From Stentor roeselii (Eukaryota; Ciliophora; Heterotrichea; Heterotrichida; Stentoridae), in assembly GCA_006503475.1 (NCBI GenBank), contig RSEH01000190.1, forward strand, positions 1 through 64,000: 64,000 nucleotides of DNA, read 5' to 3'. Shown piece after piece: positions 28,971 through 41,300 of the stretch. The translations under genes were made by a program, and so were the position numbers. The notes below the pieces were generated by a model that saw only the letters and a program-made list of their open reading frames with translations, made no database searches and was not told the DNA's origin. Each line of letters starts with the position of its first letter. Within the stretch, counting starts at the first letter, position 1.

Positions 28971-30251
28971 ATTTGGTAAATTTGACTGCAAATCCTCCTG
29001 TTTTTAAATAAATAACTCATGGCTTCGTCAAGATCATCCTGAAATCCATCTTCGCCAGAAAATTAGTTCCTTCAATGAGTTCCCGATCTATATTTCGAAT
29101 GGATTAGTTAAAATTGGTTTAAACTATAAATTCATCTGGATCTAACTCAATATAATGATTATGTTGTAAGATTTCAAAAAATCTTCGAATGCAGGAATAG
29201 TTAAATTTAGGGTGCTATACATTTATATAAATATATATTTTTTATTTAGTTATATAACACTAGGATAGCTATCACATTTTATCCTAAACTATTGATGCTT
29301 ATAAAAGGTATAAGAATTAAAAGTGTTAAATAAATTTTAAAGTATTTAAGATTAAATAAGTCTTTTTGGAACTTCTTAAGATTTCTAATTTTAATCTTGA
29401 GGAAATAAAAAAAATTGTAAGGAGGATTACAAAATATTTAAAAATTCATCAATTAACTTAAGAGATACAATATACATGTAAAAACTTTCATTTGCATGGG
29501 CAGAGGAACTGCTTTAAAAAATAAGAAAAACTTTGAATTATAGTAATAATTTATAGACTTAAAATATTCCTGTGTATAATGTTTAGTCTTTGAAGTTTAT
29601 ATGTTAATTATTTAGACCTGTTTATACACGTGGGATAAAATGGTGACTCAAAACTTTATATTTTTAAACTAATCTTATCTATCAAGTTTTACTGCTACTA
29701 AAATCAAGCAGAATTAAATTAAAACTATTTCTAGAGTGAATTTATTTGTTTTATCAAAAGACAATATTTAAGTATTAATGCTTAAAACCTACCTGATTAG
29801 AATTCAAGTTTTGACGAGAAATTTGCAATGAAGATTATCGCCAGCGATATGAGTAATCTTCAAAATAGCAAGGAAATAGTAAATAAAAAAGCCTTGACTA
29901 ATTCAATGAAATTTATCTAATAATTAATATTTGACTGCTATCCATTTAATATATCCGAACTAACTCACAATAGCAGCCCTTAGTAATTTTCCCGCAATGA
30001 GTATCTTACATTCCTTTATATCAAGATTCTAAAGCTCACCACAAGAACTCTAAAAAAAAACCTTAAAAAAAAGTAAAATTTTCAAAAAAACCAAACCTTA
30101 AAGTCCAAAACTTCATCAACATCTCAAAAATTTAAATTTCTACCTAAATCATACCTCTGTATCCAATATTAAAAAGCCCTAATATAAATATTCCTTCTTT
30201 GATTTAAATTTTTCTGTGGTATTAAATTAATGGTGGAAACTCTTTATAAAA
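28971..30251. other. Gene-poor AT-rich region, 1.28 kb
   Basis: Upstream side of the decayed WD40 gene and promoter side of the kelch/oxidase gene. The first 200 bp (to about 29190) may be the former N-terminal part of the pseudogene, but I could not align it. The only ATG frame of note is 30 codons at 29828-29920 (plus), too short to call. A-rich runs lie at 30050-30110. Confidence 0.5.
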
Positions 30252-33200
30252 ATGGGTTGCATCAGTCCTAAAAACAAAAGCCACAGAGTTGACAGTACCA
30301 TTCAGGAGGTCAACAGGTTCTTTTACTTCTCAAGAGTCACTAAAACTCTTTACGAGGTGACTTCAGAACAAGTCCTCGAGTTTAAACTGAAGGGCGAGAT
30401 TGAAGCTTATCGCGATTCAGCCATCTCGACGCTTAACACTGACAAGATCGTTGTGATTGGAGGGTCAAACTTCTACAGTGAGCTTACTAATCAAGTTTAT
30501 TTAATAGATTGCTCTACTGTAACAATCCATGATTACGGAAAAACTCCTGTTAGTACTAAGGATGGGCATATATTGGTTAAAGGAAATACATTGTACTTTG
30601 TAGGAACTACTATTGAGGCTAATGAACACTCTGGATTATTTATAGGTGGGCCTGTTATGATTTATAGCTTAAGCAGTCACGAATGGACTGTTATTCCTCC
30701 TGAAAAGATCTCAAAAAATCATTTTTATTCATTGGCAAGGAACAAAAAAACCAATGATGAAATTAATTTAGATCAAATCGACTTCAATTTGAATTCAATC
30801 ATTTCTCCTGGAGTATTCATGTACGATGAAAGGTTGTACTATGTCGGCGGCAGAATATTTGACGGTAATGAATATGTTCCGTCGAAAAAAGTCTTCTCAT
30901 TAGGGATTAATGAATGGGATTTGCGACTTGAACCTTTCTCGCTGCCTGTTACTTTAATAAACCCTTTGTGTATTAATAAAGGACATGTTCCGTTCATAGT
31001 AGGAGGCTTTTTAGAAAATGGAAAACCAAATTTGGATATTTTCAACTTTAAAGCAAAATCTAATGATATTCAGCAATATGCAAAATCATTCGAAACCAGT
31101 CTAGAAGAAAACTATTCTCCACAAATCATTCACAAAGATATCATTTTCCATTCAATTCCAAAATTCTGGATAATTCCAGAAGAATCTAACGACCTGATAA
31201 GTTACACAGTATCCAAATCTCCAGGAGACATAAAAGAATCAGTCCGAAGAACCTTTAACCCTTCCTCATCCTCAATAGAAGCTCAATACATTCAAGTAAA
31301 CAACCGAACTTTAACCGTAATGGAATTCGTTGCATCCAACGGTGACTACCTTTCAGACAACAACGGTAAGCAGGTCCTTCTCTTCGAAAGCGGAATGATA
31401 AACTTAGCTTCAACAGCATTTCACGTAGATGAAAATTTAACCATAATTTGTAAACCTTTACTCCGTAAAGACATCTCATCAAATCACAAAATAATTTTCA
31501 AGCTAAACCGAAAAACTGCAGTTTTCACCTTAGAAAGCCATTTTCTACACCCTGGCGAAATGACTCTGAACTTCGAGCATCTCCTCGATCGAAAAGACCC
31601 TCCTTCCCCTATTCACTGGGCAAGTCCAGTAACGATAAACAAAGTCCACTACACAAACTGGAGTCGAACAATAACAGCTAATAAAATTTGGACCGCAGCT
31701 CCGAAAAACTTCGAAGAAGTTGAATTGATTTGTAACTGGGGAATGGAAAATGAATATTTAATAAGGCCAAGAGGTGTTATTCATGGATGGTCACCTTTAA
31801 CAATTTTAAATCAAGAGAAGGCAAAGGTCCTTCTAGTTGACCTTACCAAGTTCCCAGGGCCGATGAAGTTTAACTCTTCTGGTCCTTATGGTCCTTGTGT
31901 TACTGTTTCAGCTGGAACGACTTTAGGAGAATTATTAAAATTTTTAGAACAACAACAAGGAACTGGAGAGGCTCCTGGGTGGAGCTTTCCTCATACACCT
32001 GCACCTGCTCATCTTACTATTGGAGGAGTTTTAGCGATTAATGCACATGGCTCTGCGATTCCAGTGGAAACTGAGAATTTTCAGGTATCTTATGGGTCGT
32101 TAAGCAATCATATTTTAGAACTATGGGCAGTTGTTACTGACCCTAAATCAAGTAATCCTAAACGGTATATTGTTAAGAAATTTGATAGAAAAGATAAAGA
32201 TATCAAAGCGTTTTTGGCTCATTTGGGAAGAACGATTGTTGTCCAAGTTACCTTGAAAGTGATTCCTAATTACAATTTAAGATGTCAGAGTCTTGTTAAT
32301 TTAAGTTTTGAGACTTTATTTGCAGAACCTGTTAATGGTAAAAATCCGGAAAATTCGATAGGGTACTTAGCAGAAAGAGCTGGAAGAGTGGAAGTCATCG
32401 GCTTTCCTTTCACTGAGTATCCTTGGACTAAGGTCTGGACACATGAAGCAGAAATTCCGATAGGCAGTGTAAAAGTAGAAAATATGAACAACTATCCTTT
32501 TTCTGATTCTTACCCAGACTACATCACAGATTTATTGAAAAAAGTTACATCGATTCCTGAAGTGACTCCACCTTTATGCCAAATAATGTCGAAATACACA
32601 AATTTCGAACTAGTTCAACAAAACTTAACTGATCTTTGGGGTCCTTCTAAAAATACCTTGATTTATATCAGGGACCAGACGTTAAGGGTCACTGCCAACG
32701 GGTATGCTATTCACATGAACCGAAAATACATTCAACAGGCTTGTTATTTATTTTATACGAAATTCGATCAGTTGATTAAAAAATACGATGCAAAGGGACA
32801 GTGGCCTATTAATTCGCCTTTAGAAATTAGAATCACTGGACTTGATAAAAATGAATATATTTTTGATAATTCTGATGATGAATTTAATCGACCTGTCATT
32901 TCTGCTCTTGCTTATAGTCAGTTGGATAAGGAAAGAAACTGGGATGTCGCGGTTTGGCTTGATATTTTAACTATTCCAGGAACTAAATATTCTGATAAAT
33001 TTTATGCGGAGTTTGAAAATTGGCTTGATGATAATTTCAATGATGAAAATGCAAAAATTTTTGTGGAGTGGTCGAAAGGATGGGCTTATACTGAAAAAAT
33101 GGGAGCGTGGAGTGATGGAAATTCTATTCAAAGTATTAGGAATGCATTTACTGAAGGGAGGGCTAGAGATGATAATTGGAAGTGGCAGGGAAAGACTTTG

Positions 33201-33260
33201 GAAAAGTATGATGCTGGGAATATTTTTTACTCTGGATTGAATAGGGTGTTATTTAGTTAG
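30252..33260 (+). CDS. Kelch-like propeller fused to class-II cholesterol oxidase-like enzyme
   Basis: 1002 residues. MGC at the start suggests myristoylation and palmitoylation. Residues 20-330 look like a kelch-type propeller (YYVGGRIFDGNEYVPSKKV, PFIVGGFLENGKPNLDIFNF). From about 455 the protein matches bacterial FAD-linked class-II cholesterol oxidases: NWSRTITANKIWTAAP, RPRGVIHGWSPLTI (His near 510 is the expected covalent FAD ligand), TIGGVLAINAHGSAIP, YGSLSNHILELWAVVTDP, AHLGRTIVVQVTL, and in the substrate-binding cap RVTANGYAIHMNRK, PLEIRITGLD, WDVAVWLDILTIPGT and EWSKGWAYTE. The predicted reaction is sterol 3-hydroxyl oxidation with H2O2 production. The oxidase part is probably of bacterial origin. 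All main motifs are present, so it may be active. Confidence 0.9.
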   Translation: MGCISPKNKSHRVDSTIQEVNRFFYFSRVTKTLYEVTSEQVLEFKLKGEIEAYRDSAISTLNTDKIVVIGGSNFYSELTNQVYLIDCSTVTIHDYGKTPVSTKDGHILVKGNTLYFVGTTIEANEHSGLFIGGPVMIYSLSSHEWTVIPPEKISKNHFYSLARNKKTNDEINLDQIDFNLNSIISPGVFMYDERLYYVGGRIFDGNEYVPSKKVFSLGINEWDLRLEPFSLPVTLINPLCINKGHVPFIVGGFLENGKPNLDIFNFKAKSNDIQQYAKSFETSLEENYSPQIIHKDIIFHSIPKFWIIPEESNDLISYTVSKSPGDIKESVRRTFNPSSSSIEAQYIQVNNRTLTVMEFVASNGDYLSDNNGKQVLLFESGMINLASTAFHVDENLTIICKPLLRKDISSNHKIIFKLNRKTAVFTLESHFLHPGEMTLNFEHLLDRKDPPSPIHWASPVTINKVHYTNWSRTITANKIWTAAPKNFEEVELICNWGMENEYLIRPRGVIHGWSPLTILNQEKAKVLLVDLTKFPGPMKFNSSGPYGPCVTVSAGTTLGELLKFLEQQQGTGEAPGWSFPHTPAPAHLTIGGVLAINAHGSAIPVETENFQVSYGSLSNHILELWAVVTDPKSSNPKRYIVKKFDRKDKDIKAFLAHLGRTIVVQVTLKVIPNYNLRCQSLVNLSFETLFAEPVNGKNPENSIGYLAERAGRVEVIGFPFTEYPWTKVWTHEAEIPIGSVKVENMNNYPFSDSYPDYITDLLKKVTSIPEVTPPLCQIMSKYTNFELVQQNLTDLWGPSKNTLIYIRDQTLRVTANGYAIHMNRKYIQQACYLFYTKFDQLIKKYDAKGQWPINSPLEIRITGLDKNEYIFDNSDDEFNRPVISALAYSQLDKERNWDVAVWLDILTIPGTKYSDKFYAEFENWLDDNFNDENAKIFVEWSKGWAYTEKMGAWSDGNSIQSIRNAFTEGRARDDNWKWQGKTLEKYDAGNIFYSGLNRVLFS

Positions 33261-33989
33261 ATGATTATTAGATTTTTTATGATTTTTTGATTTTTATTCG
33301 AGGATTCATTGATTGTTGATTTAAGTAATGGAAAGTTTAGCATAAGATATATAACGAAAAAATCTAGTTATTGATTAGTTTCCATTCAACTATATTTCTT
33401 ATTGGTCCTTCTAACACTTATAACTGCTCTAAATTCAATAATTATTAAAAATTTGATTATACAGGCTTCACATATTCTCATTAAACTTGATATATTCGAT
33501 AAATTCTTTAACTTAAACAGTATTCATTATTTTCAGAATAAATATTGTTTCCTGCACTTATTGAAAACATCAACTTTTGTTAAAAAACTCTGCAAAAATT
33601 ATTCTCAAAGAAATGTTTGTCTAGAAATAAAAGCAAACAAAATTAACTCGACTCTTTACCCCTGATATCCGTATCTAATAAATAAATTTAAATACAAGAT
33701 AAATTAAAATATGAGTTTTCAGCTCTCTAACTTCTTTCTTAATCTCAAGTAATCAAATAACTGAGCCATTCATCTAAAATTTCCCTTTGAGTTAAAATGA
33801 GCCTATTAATTAATGGCTGATATTCTTCTATAAATGGAATGAATGGTTGACATCCTTTTATAAATGGATTCTTTGTCCAGAGAAAAATGCCATAGATTTA
33901 AAAGTCCTTAGGAGAATAGTTATTTTCTTTCTTAAAACACTAGAAAACTTAACAGAAGGTAATATTAGATAAAATGATAGAGAAAATTA
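33261..33989. other. Intergenic region, about 730 bp
   Basis: AT-rich. An ATG-less open stretch at 33402-33665 is hydrophobic and basic with no family features. A pair of diverged direct repeats of about 29 bp (ATAAATGGA core) lies at 33819-33878. No gene is supported. Confidence 0.5.
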
Positions 33990-35060
33990 AAGGAAAAGAT
34001 GAAAATCTTTACGGATTCCGCCTTACCGTGGTGGAAACAGACAAGATAATAATGGTAATATGTTCGAACCTGCAAATGATGTGACAAGCAAAATATTTTA
34101 AAGGACTATTGATATCAGAAGTTCAGGAATTCGGAATGTTCTTAGGAAGCCATATTTTTAAGAAAGATCACTTTTTACTTCCTAGAGACTACTGTTGAAG
34201 TAAATAAGCACTTTGGGATTTTTGCAAAAGGATCTGCTATACTTTTCAACTTAAATAGCAATCAATGGATGTAGTCCCTCCTGAAATGTTTCCAATTCAA
34301 GTATTTGTCGTTTACCAGAAATTTCATCACTTATAATAGTTTCGACTTGGATTAAATCAACTTTAACATTAAGTCCCTCTAATATCCTATAACTTTTTTG
34401 TTCAATGATCAGATTATTCTAATGGTAGCAGGATTTAATGTCTATAAATATGTTCCATATATGAAAAGATTCTTAGGAATTCTTAACTGGATTGCGATTA
34501 AAGCCTTTCTAGCCACCAAAGTTTTTATCAATCAATTATTTATAAATAAAAGTCTTACTGATATCATAGCTGGCGGCAATTTGTAAGATGAAGAACCAAA
34601 TTATGATATTTTTTTATTCATATAACTTAAGATAAAAATGATTTAAATGGTTTAATGATAAATTTGAGAGTCTTTAAAGGTGAGCTTTATTTATATAATT
34701 TGATAATTTTACAATTGAATTTAAAAGAGTGAGATTTTAACTGATTAATTATTTTATACTCAATTTGATTTTATCGAATCGGGATGCTATAAGAAAATAA
34801 TATTCTCTGGTGTTCTGTTAATTGGGTAGTTATTTCAGCATTTGCTTACAGTTAGATCAGGACAAAGAATTTGATGCTGCTTTGTGAGTTTTTTGACACT
34901 TCTTCTCTTAACCATTTTTATTTAAAACTCGAGCAAAAGTTTAATGTTTAGTGCGAAGGTTTAAATTGATTATCGAAGGACTGGACTTATATTCATGAAA
35001 AAAGACTTAGGAGTAATAGTAAAGTAATCCAGGGCATTAAAGATGAATTACTGATAATAC
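33990..35060 (+). pseudogene. Decayed copy of the kelch/cholesterol-oxidase gene
   Basis: Pieces align in order with the gene at 30252: 34010-34190 with its first blades (TDKII-VIC versus TDKIVVIGG); 34189-34300 with 30606-30700 (ending in the equivalent of VIPPE); 34410-34600 with 30820-31045 (VAGFNVYKYVPYMKRFLGI versus FDGNEYVPSKKVFSLGI); 34838-35060 with 32904-33180 (SAFAYSQLDQDKEFDAAL versus SALAYSQLDKERNWDVAV). The FAD domain (about 1.9 kb in the parent) is missing, and stops and frameshifts are frequent. A tandem duplicate that decayed. Confidence 0.85.
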
Positions 35061-35305
35061 TGTTAAAAATGATGACATTATGCATCAAAAAGACCTTATC
35101 CAACAATAATACTATTAATCTCTTAATTCATATCTAACCAAGACATTATTTATTCAATAATAATATTCATGAATAACTATCTCTGAATATCCCAACATTT
35201 AAATTCCCCAAAATTCCCTCCCTCCTAAAACATCCAATCCAAAAAAATTTCTCCAAACACATCCCTATCAACTCCAATCTCCATAAACCAAATTAAAAAA
35301 TCCTA

Positions 35306-38300
35306 TTAACGAATATCCTGTTTTTCCGTTCCTTCTCGAGATCCAAGTTCATCCATGGACTCACTTTCAACTTTCCTCTTTTTCCTCTTTTCAAAGCACT
35401 TATAAAAGCAGACCCTAATCTGCAAGATAACTCCAAGATTAGGAAAAATCCACTTCATCAAAAGATATTCAAAACCCGGCATAAAAAAGAAGTCTCCGAT
35501 ATACCCAGTGACAGTTGTAACGATCCACTTATAACTAACAGAAATATCCAAGTTCATAGCGAACATAGCGATGCTCCAAGAGAACCAGATCATAAGCGGC
35601 CAGCAAAAAGCAAGACAGCCGATTCTTCTCCACCTGTTCTGCTTGATAATCCTGACATTTTCATCTTTAGACCATTTGATATTAACAGGGTTGTTTTTCG
35701 TCAAGTAAGCAACGACCACTTCAATGCAGAACATGATGATAGTCGAGTAAACCATAACTAAAAAGTCTCTAAAAGTATACCCGCTGATTGCTTCTCTTAT
35801 CGTTGTCGCTTCTTCACCGCCACCCCCATCATAAAACAATCCAATAAAATACATCTTTCCAATCAAAACCGTGAAAATCATGGTGCAAGTCGAAAGTCTA
35901 AAAGCATTCGGGTCAAACAAGAAGAAAATCCTTAAAAACTTGTGATTATGAATCAAGTTTTTTATACGAACTCTCGCTTTAATGATGATATTTTCTTCTT
36001 TCTTCGGGTCTAGCATCTCACCTTCAGCGATGTCTGAGTCGACCATGATAGCTTCGTCATTTTGAGAGATATGAAGACTTTGCTCTTGGGCTTCAACGAC
36101 TTTTAAAACGTTTTGATTGTCGATTTGTTTGATGATTTCTTTCATATCTTCAGCGTCTTTTGATCCTACTAAAATTGCGATGATTACGTAAGCTACTAAA
36201 AGAGTTCCACAAACATAAAAGCCGAGAGCACTAGTCGCGTTTAAGTCTTTTAATGATTTAAAGTCAGTGGTTTGGGCGAAGTTGTTTGAAGGAAAAAATC
36301 CGCCTCCTTCAGTTCCTTCCCCTGCTGAGAAGAAAGAAAGATGACTACATTCACAGATGATTGAAAATGTCTTCACCTCAACAACAGTGCACCCGAATGA
36401 GTCCCATTGATAACTTTCATTTAAAAAAACACAAGCAGGTTTTTTCACAGTCTCAACACTAACAACCGGCACTTCTAACAGAAATTTACTAGTCTTTAAA
36501 CTGACATCTTTTAAAAGTCCTTCTTGAAAAACAGAAATCGATAACACGTCAGGAACTGATTCACTTTCACCTGTTGAATCAAGTTTAACAGTACTGAAGT
36601 GCATTCCTATTTTCAACCCCCCTGCCATCTGTTGAAAGACCTCACTGGGCACGTTGACTGAAGCCAGGCCTTCTGTTTTCAACTGAGCACCTGAGGTATA
36701 ATCATTAAAAACCAGTGACTGCATCGTCATTTGATTTGTTTCAAGTTGATTTTTCTGCCCTGGAATCATTTTTTTCATCATTCCTGAATTCACGTTGTTG
36801 AGGACTTGATGCAAGGAGTCCATTGAAGCTGTCTGGTTGTAAAGTGCTGAAAGTTTCATTTTTACTGAATTATCAACTGAGTCTAAAAGGTTTTCTGCCT
36901 GGTCTTTAGTGAGTCCTAAGTGATCAGTTTGGTTTAACAGCTGGTGAATCAATTGAGTTGTCTTGTTCAGGTTTTCTTCTGAACGAAGGTTAGGGTTTTG
37001 GGTCAGGTCTTGAAGTAAAGAACTCGTCAAGTCGATTAGCTCTGGACTTGCCATGCTTAGTTCTATTAAAGAAGAGACTTTTTCTTGGATTAAAAAAAGA
37101 GTCTCTTGAAGTTTTGTGTCGAGCTCTGGGAAAGTCTCAGTATCGCTCCGGCGGTTTAGACTTGCTGATAGAATATTGCTTAAAACGTTTGGAAGTAAGT
37201 CGAAACGCACTTGATTCAAGGAATTTGAAGTTTTTTTCAAGAATTCATCGATTTTTGATTGGTCTTGTTTTTTTATTGTGACTGTTAAAGTCTCTTCGGA
37301 ATAATCACCTAGACTATCGAAGACTTTAGTAAAAACTGTAAGTTTTTCACCTTTGTAAGGAAGGATTAGTTTAGCTGAGTTGCTGATACTTGTTGGAATT
37401 AAGATAAAGGATATGTTTTCTTGAATATACCCGAAGTTGTAGAGAAGTGGATAGTTTTTTTCAGTGTCTTGCCAGTCGTTTGTTAAGAAATAAAATTCAG
37501 TTTCTAGCTCAGTTCCTTCATTGGGAGTGACTGAAAATATTCCGAATTTTGGTGGAGAGTTCATGGTGAAGTCGTAGTAGTATTCACTTGAAGAGCCACT
37601 CTCAGAAGTCATTTCAAGGACTAGCTTGTAACTCTCGCCTTGAACCAAGCCACTTGGATCTATCCCTATATAGACCTGGTCTGTCGGAGTTATGAAAATC
37701 GAGTCTTTTCCTTCCACTCTCCAGGAAAAACTGAAAACATCAGTTTCTTCATAAATCGCTTTAAAAGTAAGTTTTTCAGATATCTTGAATACCCTTTTTT
37801 CAGTACTTGTAAGTGCCTCGACTATTTGAACTTTTGCAACTTTCCAAGAAACGATTTTTAAGGCAAGGGAAAGTGAAGATGAAATGAATTCAGAGGTTTC
37901 TTGGTCGAGTTGGTAGTTTAAAGTTACTGTTAAAACTAGCTTGTCAAGTGCCTGACTCTGCAGAAAAGTCCTGGGAATAGTCACTATTGACTTATTGTTC
38001 GTGAATTGGAACTTGCAAGGCCTTCCCAACAAGAAACATTCCCAAGTGAACTGAAAATTCGTATTTTCAGGAAGCGGGTTTAATATCAAAGAGCTGATAG
38101 TCAAGTCTTCTAGACTTGAAACAAAGCCCCCGATACGATCTGTTGAAATTATCAGGTCTGAAGGAAGAATCTTGATGTTCAGCTGTGAGATTGACTCGGC
38201 TTTAGACAATGTCTCAGTCACTGTTAGCTCAAATTTTAATATTCCAGGTAAGAAGAAGTTTTCAGGAATTTTCACTGAAGTGGGAACTGTTTGTAAAGCC

Positions 38301-41300
38301 CAGAACTTGTCGAAGTCAGCAGAGATTTCTTTTTGGTTTTTTAGTTTCCAGGAGTAATTAAATAAAGGGTTTTTTGAGCAGGTGTCAATTGATTTTATAG
38401 AAAATTGACAGGGTGATGACTGTTTACAAGAGTTTTCATTTACTTGTTCGAAAAGGACAGTGATTTTATTTTCTGTTGTCAATAAAACCTTTGATGTTGT
38501 TGAGTCTTGGTAATCAAATCGATTTTTTACAGTTAAAGTTATCAGAATTGTACCTTCTTCAAGTAAATCTCTTGGAATAGGGTAGATCGAAATCCCTTTT
38601 TTTGAAAGTTCTGGAATTTCTTTATCATTTAACACAAATTCCCATTGATACTGAAGATCATCAAGTAACTTTCCAGTGGATAAACTTCCATCAACAGTTA
38701 AATTCTGACAATTAAGCAAAATCGTATCTGGAACACTGATGATAGCTTTGGGTGTTGGAAACTCAGCTGAAAACTTCAAAGAAACACTGACAAATGTTGA
38801 GTTAAACCCACATTCCTGCCGAGTTCCAATAAGACTTTTCTCTAAAAACGAAATCGTTTCTTCCTTTAAAGTATTCCCTTTTCCTAAAACAATAGTAAGA
38901 ACTTTAAGATTTTCAGAAAAAATACATGAAAACCCTGCACCTAGCTTGAAAATCACACTTTCATTAAACAAAGCCTTACAAGGTACTTTTATAACAGGTA
39001 CTTCAAAGTTAATGATAACCTGCATAAAGCTATTATCAAAGTACCCAGAGACTTCTCCTTGTTGTAGCCATCTAGTGCAATTATCACATTTATCTTGATA
39101 AATTTTCTGTATTCCTGGACATCTACAAGAATTACTTCTAATATCATAATCTGCGCCTTCAGCGCAGGCACATGGAAAAGTTTTACTCACAGACCCATCC
39201 ACACATTGAGTGCAGTTTTCATTTAAAAACTGAAAAGTCTTACACAGAGGGTCAGGGTGAATATTACAATTTACTTCACTTGAACACCCTGTCAAGCACT
39301 CAACTCGACAACGCCCGCAGCGGAGCTGCGGGCCAGGAAATTCATTAAAAAGACAAGAAGATAAAAATTCATTCATCTCTAAACATTCAGAACCCGAGCA
39401 AGAATCAAGTGGGTCAAAGTTGTTAACCAAAAAATTAAAAAAACTCACTCTGTATATATACCCTGTAAATGAACTCACTATTCGCCCTCCTAAAAAGAAA
39501 TAACTTGTTAAGGGCTGGTTAAAGATTGAATTTATTTCAGCTTTTATTTCTATTTCTTCGTTGTTTAGATAGGTTCTTAATGTTAACTTGTTTGAAGTGA
39601 AGTCAAGAGACCAACGGAAATGATACCAAAGGCCTGGAGTTATTGGCGAGGAATGGTTCAGATTTGATGAAGAGAATGTGTCGGTTATCATGTAGCTTAG
39701 GAAGAGTTGAGGCGATTTTGAAGTTATTTGGTGGGAAAGAGAGATGAAGGGAAATTTTTCGTCTGATAGAGATAATAATTGACCTGGGTTTAAAGGGTTT
39801 AGGAAAAGTTCAAATGTGTGGGTGTTGCTTACTCGAAGGGTAGATGGCTTTTGAGGGGTCCCTAGGGTGGCTGATGAACGGTTGAAGTAAAGACCTCGTT
39901 TGTAGAGGAGGAATGGGTCGAGGTTATCGTATTTTGGCCAGAAACTGTCGTCGAGGCCCATGTACATCTGGTATTTTCCACTGGTGATCACATTACTAAC
40001 CCTGTTAAAAGTAAAAGAAAAAACCCTAACATCATTACGATTGCATTTCCAATCATCACTTAAATCCCCATCCCCACAATAACTCAAGCAAGTGCCATCA
40101 TAATTTTTGAAAAATGGTCTAATACAATTCTGATCACTTTCCATCAAATAACTGCACCCTTCATATCTCGGTAAACAACGAGCACATTTTCCGCTTTCCT
40201 CAACCCAAATCGATTTTTCCATACATCTCAAGCAAGTAGATTCACTATTACTACAAACATCACAATATTCATCATTGCAAGGTCTACAGTCATTCGGCCT
40301 TCTACAATTACAAAGATTAGGACAAGCAGAGCAACTCTTTCCATTAAAATAATAAAAAGGTCTACAATTCCAAAGAAAAGAGCCAATCATTAAAACATCA
40401 GAAAGATCATTGAAATTAACAGCTTCAGACCAATAGTTAAATGAGTAAATCCAGCCGATTATCCCTGAACCGATTGAAAAGCTTGAAGGCCAGTCAAGGT
40501 AATAATCATTTACTTTCTCTTCAGAGAAAAAAGTGTCTTGTCTGATAGAGATCGTCAGAGGTTGGCCTTGTTCTGATTTAACTGAAACAAATAAAAAACT
40601 CCAGGTGTCTATATTAAAGTTGTTATTCAAACTAAAGGAAAATACCTGGTTTTGAAGAGTTATTGAAATTGATAACTTTTTTCTTGAAGTTTCTATAAAA
40701 AATGATGGCTTTTCTAGTACTCGACCCAGACTTCGAGAATTGATCCACATTGATATTGAGAAAATATTTGAAAACATTGAAAATTCTGGACCTGTCAGTT
40801 GAGAGCCGTTAAAATAAACCCCTCTTAAATAACCGATCAAAGGAGGCTCTTTTGAAGCATAAATAAAAGAAAGGTCAGGGTTTTCAGTCTGAAAAATTCC
40901 GTCAAGTTGATTAAAAATAATCCTTGCGCTAGTCATTTCAGAAGCGATACAAGATGTATCAACCTGCTTGTAAAATAAAGGACATTTAACAGTGCAGAAG
41001 TGGTTTAAAGTGATATAGCAGCTAGTACAAGAACTATAACTCGCGTCGTTGCAAGTTTTACACGCTGGGTGACAAGGTAAGCACTTGCTTCCGAAATTTA
41101 CTTTTCCTTCTGGACAAACACAGTTAGATTCAGCATAAATAGCTTCAGGAGAACATTTTTTGCAAGAGGTTGAATCGAATGAATCACAAGAGTCACAAAG
41201 GATATTCGAGCAAAGTGAACAAGTGTCACTGTATCTGCAAGTAAGACATGTCAACATGCATTTCTTGCAAGTATTTCCTTCGTAGTACTCTTCAGGAAAG

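Noticed and set aside
33402-33665. 87-codon open frame
   Set aside because: It lacks an ATG start, is rich in Ile/Leu/Asn as expected from AT-rich random DNA, and lies beside a pseudogene.
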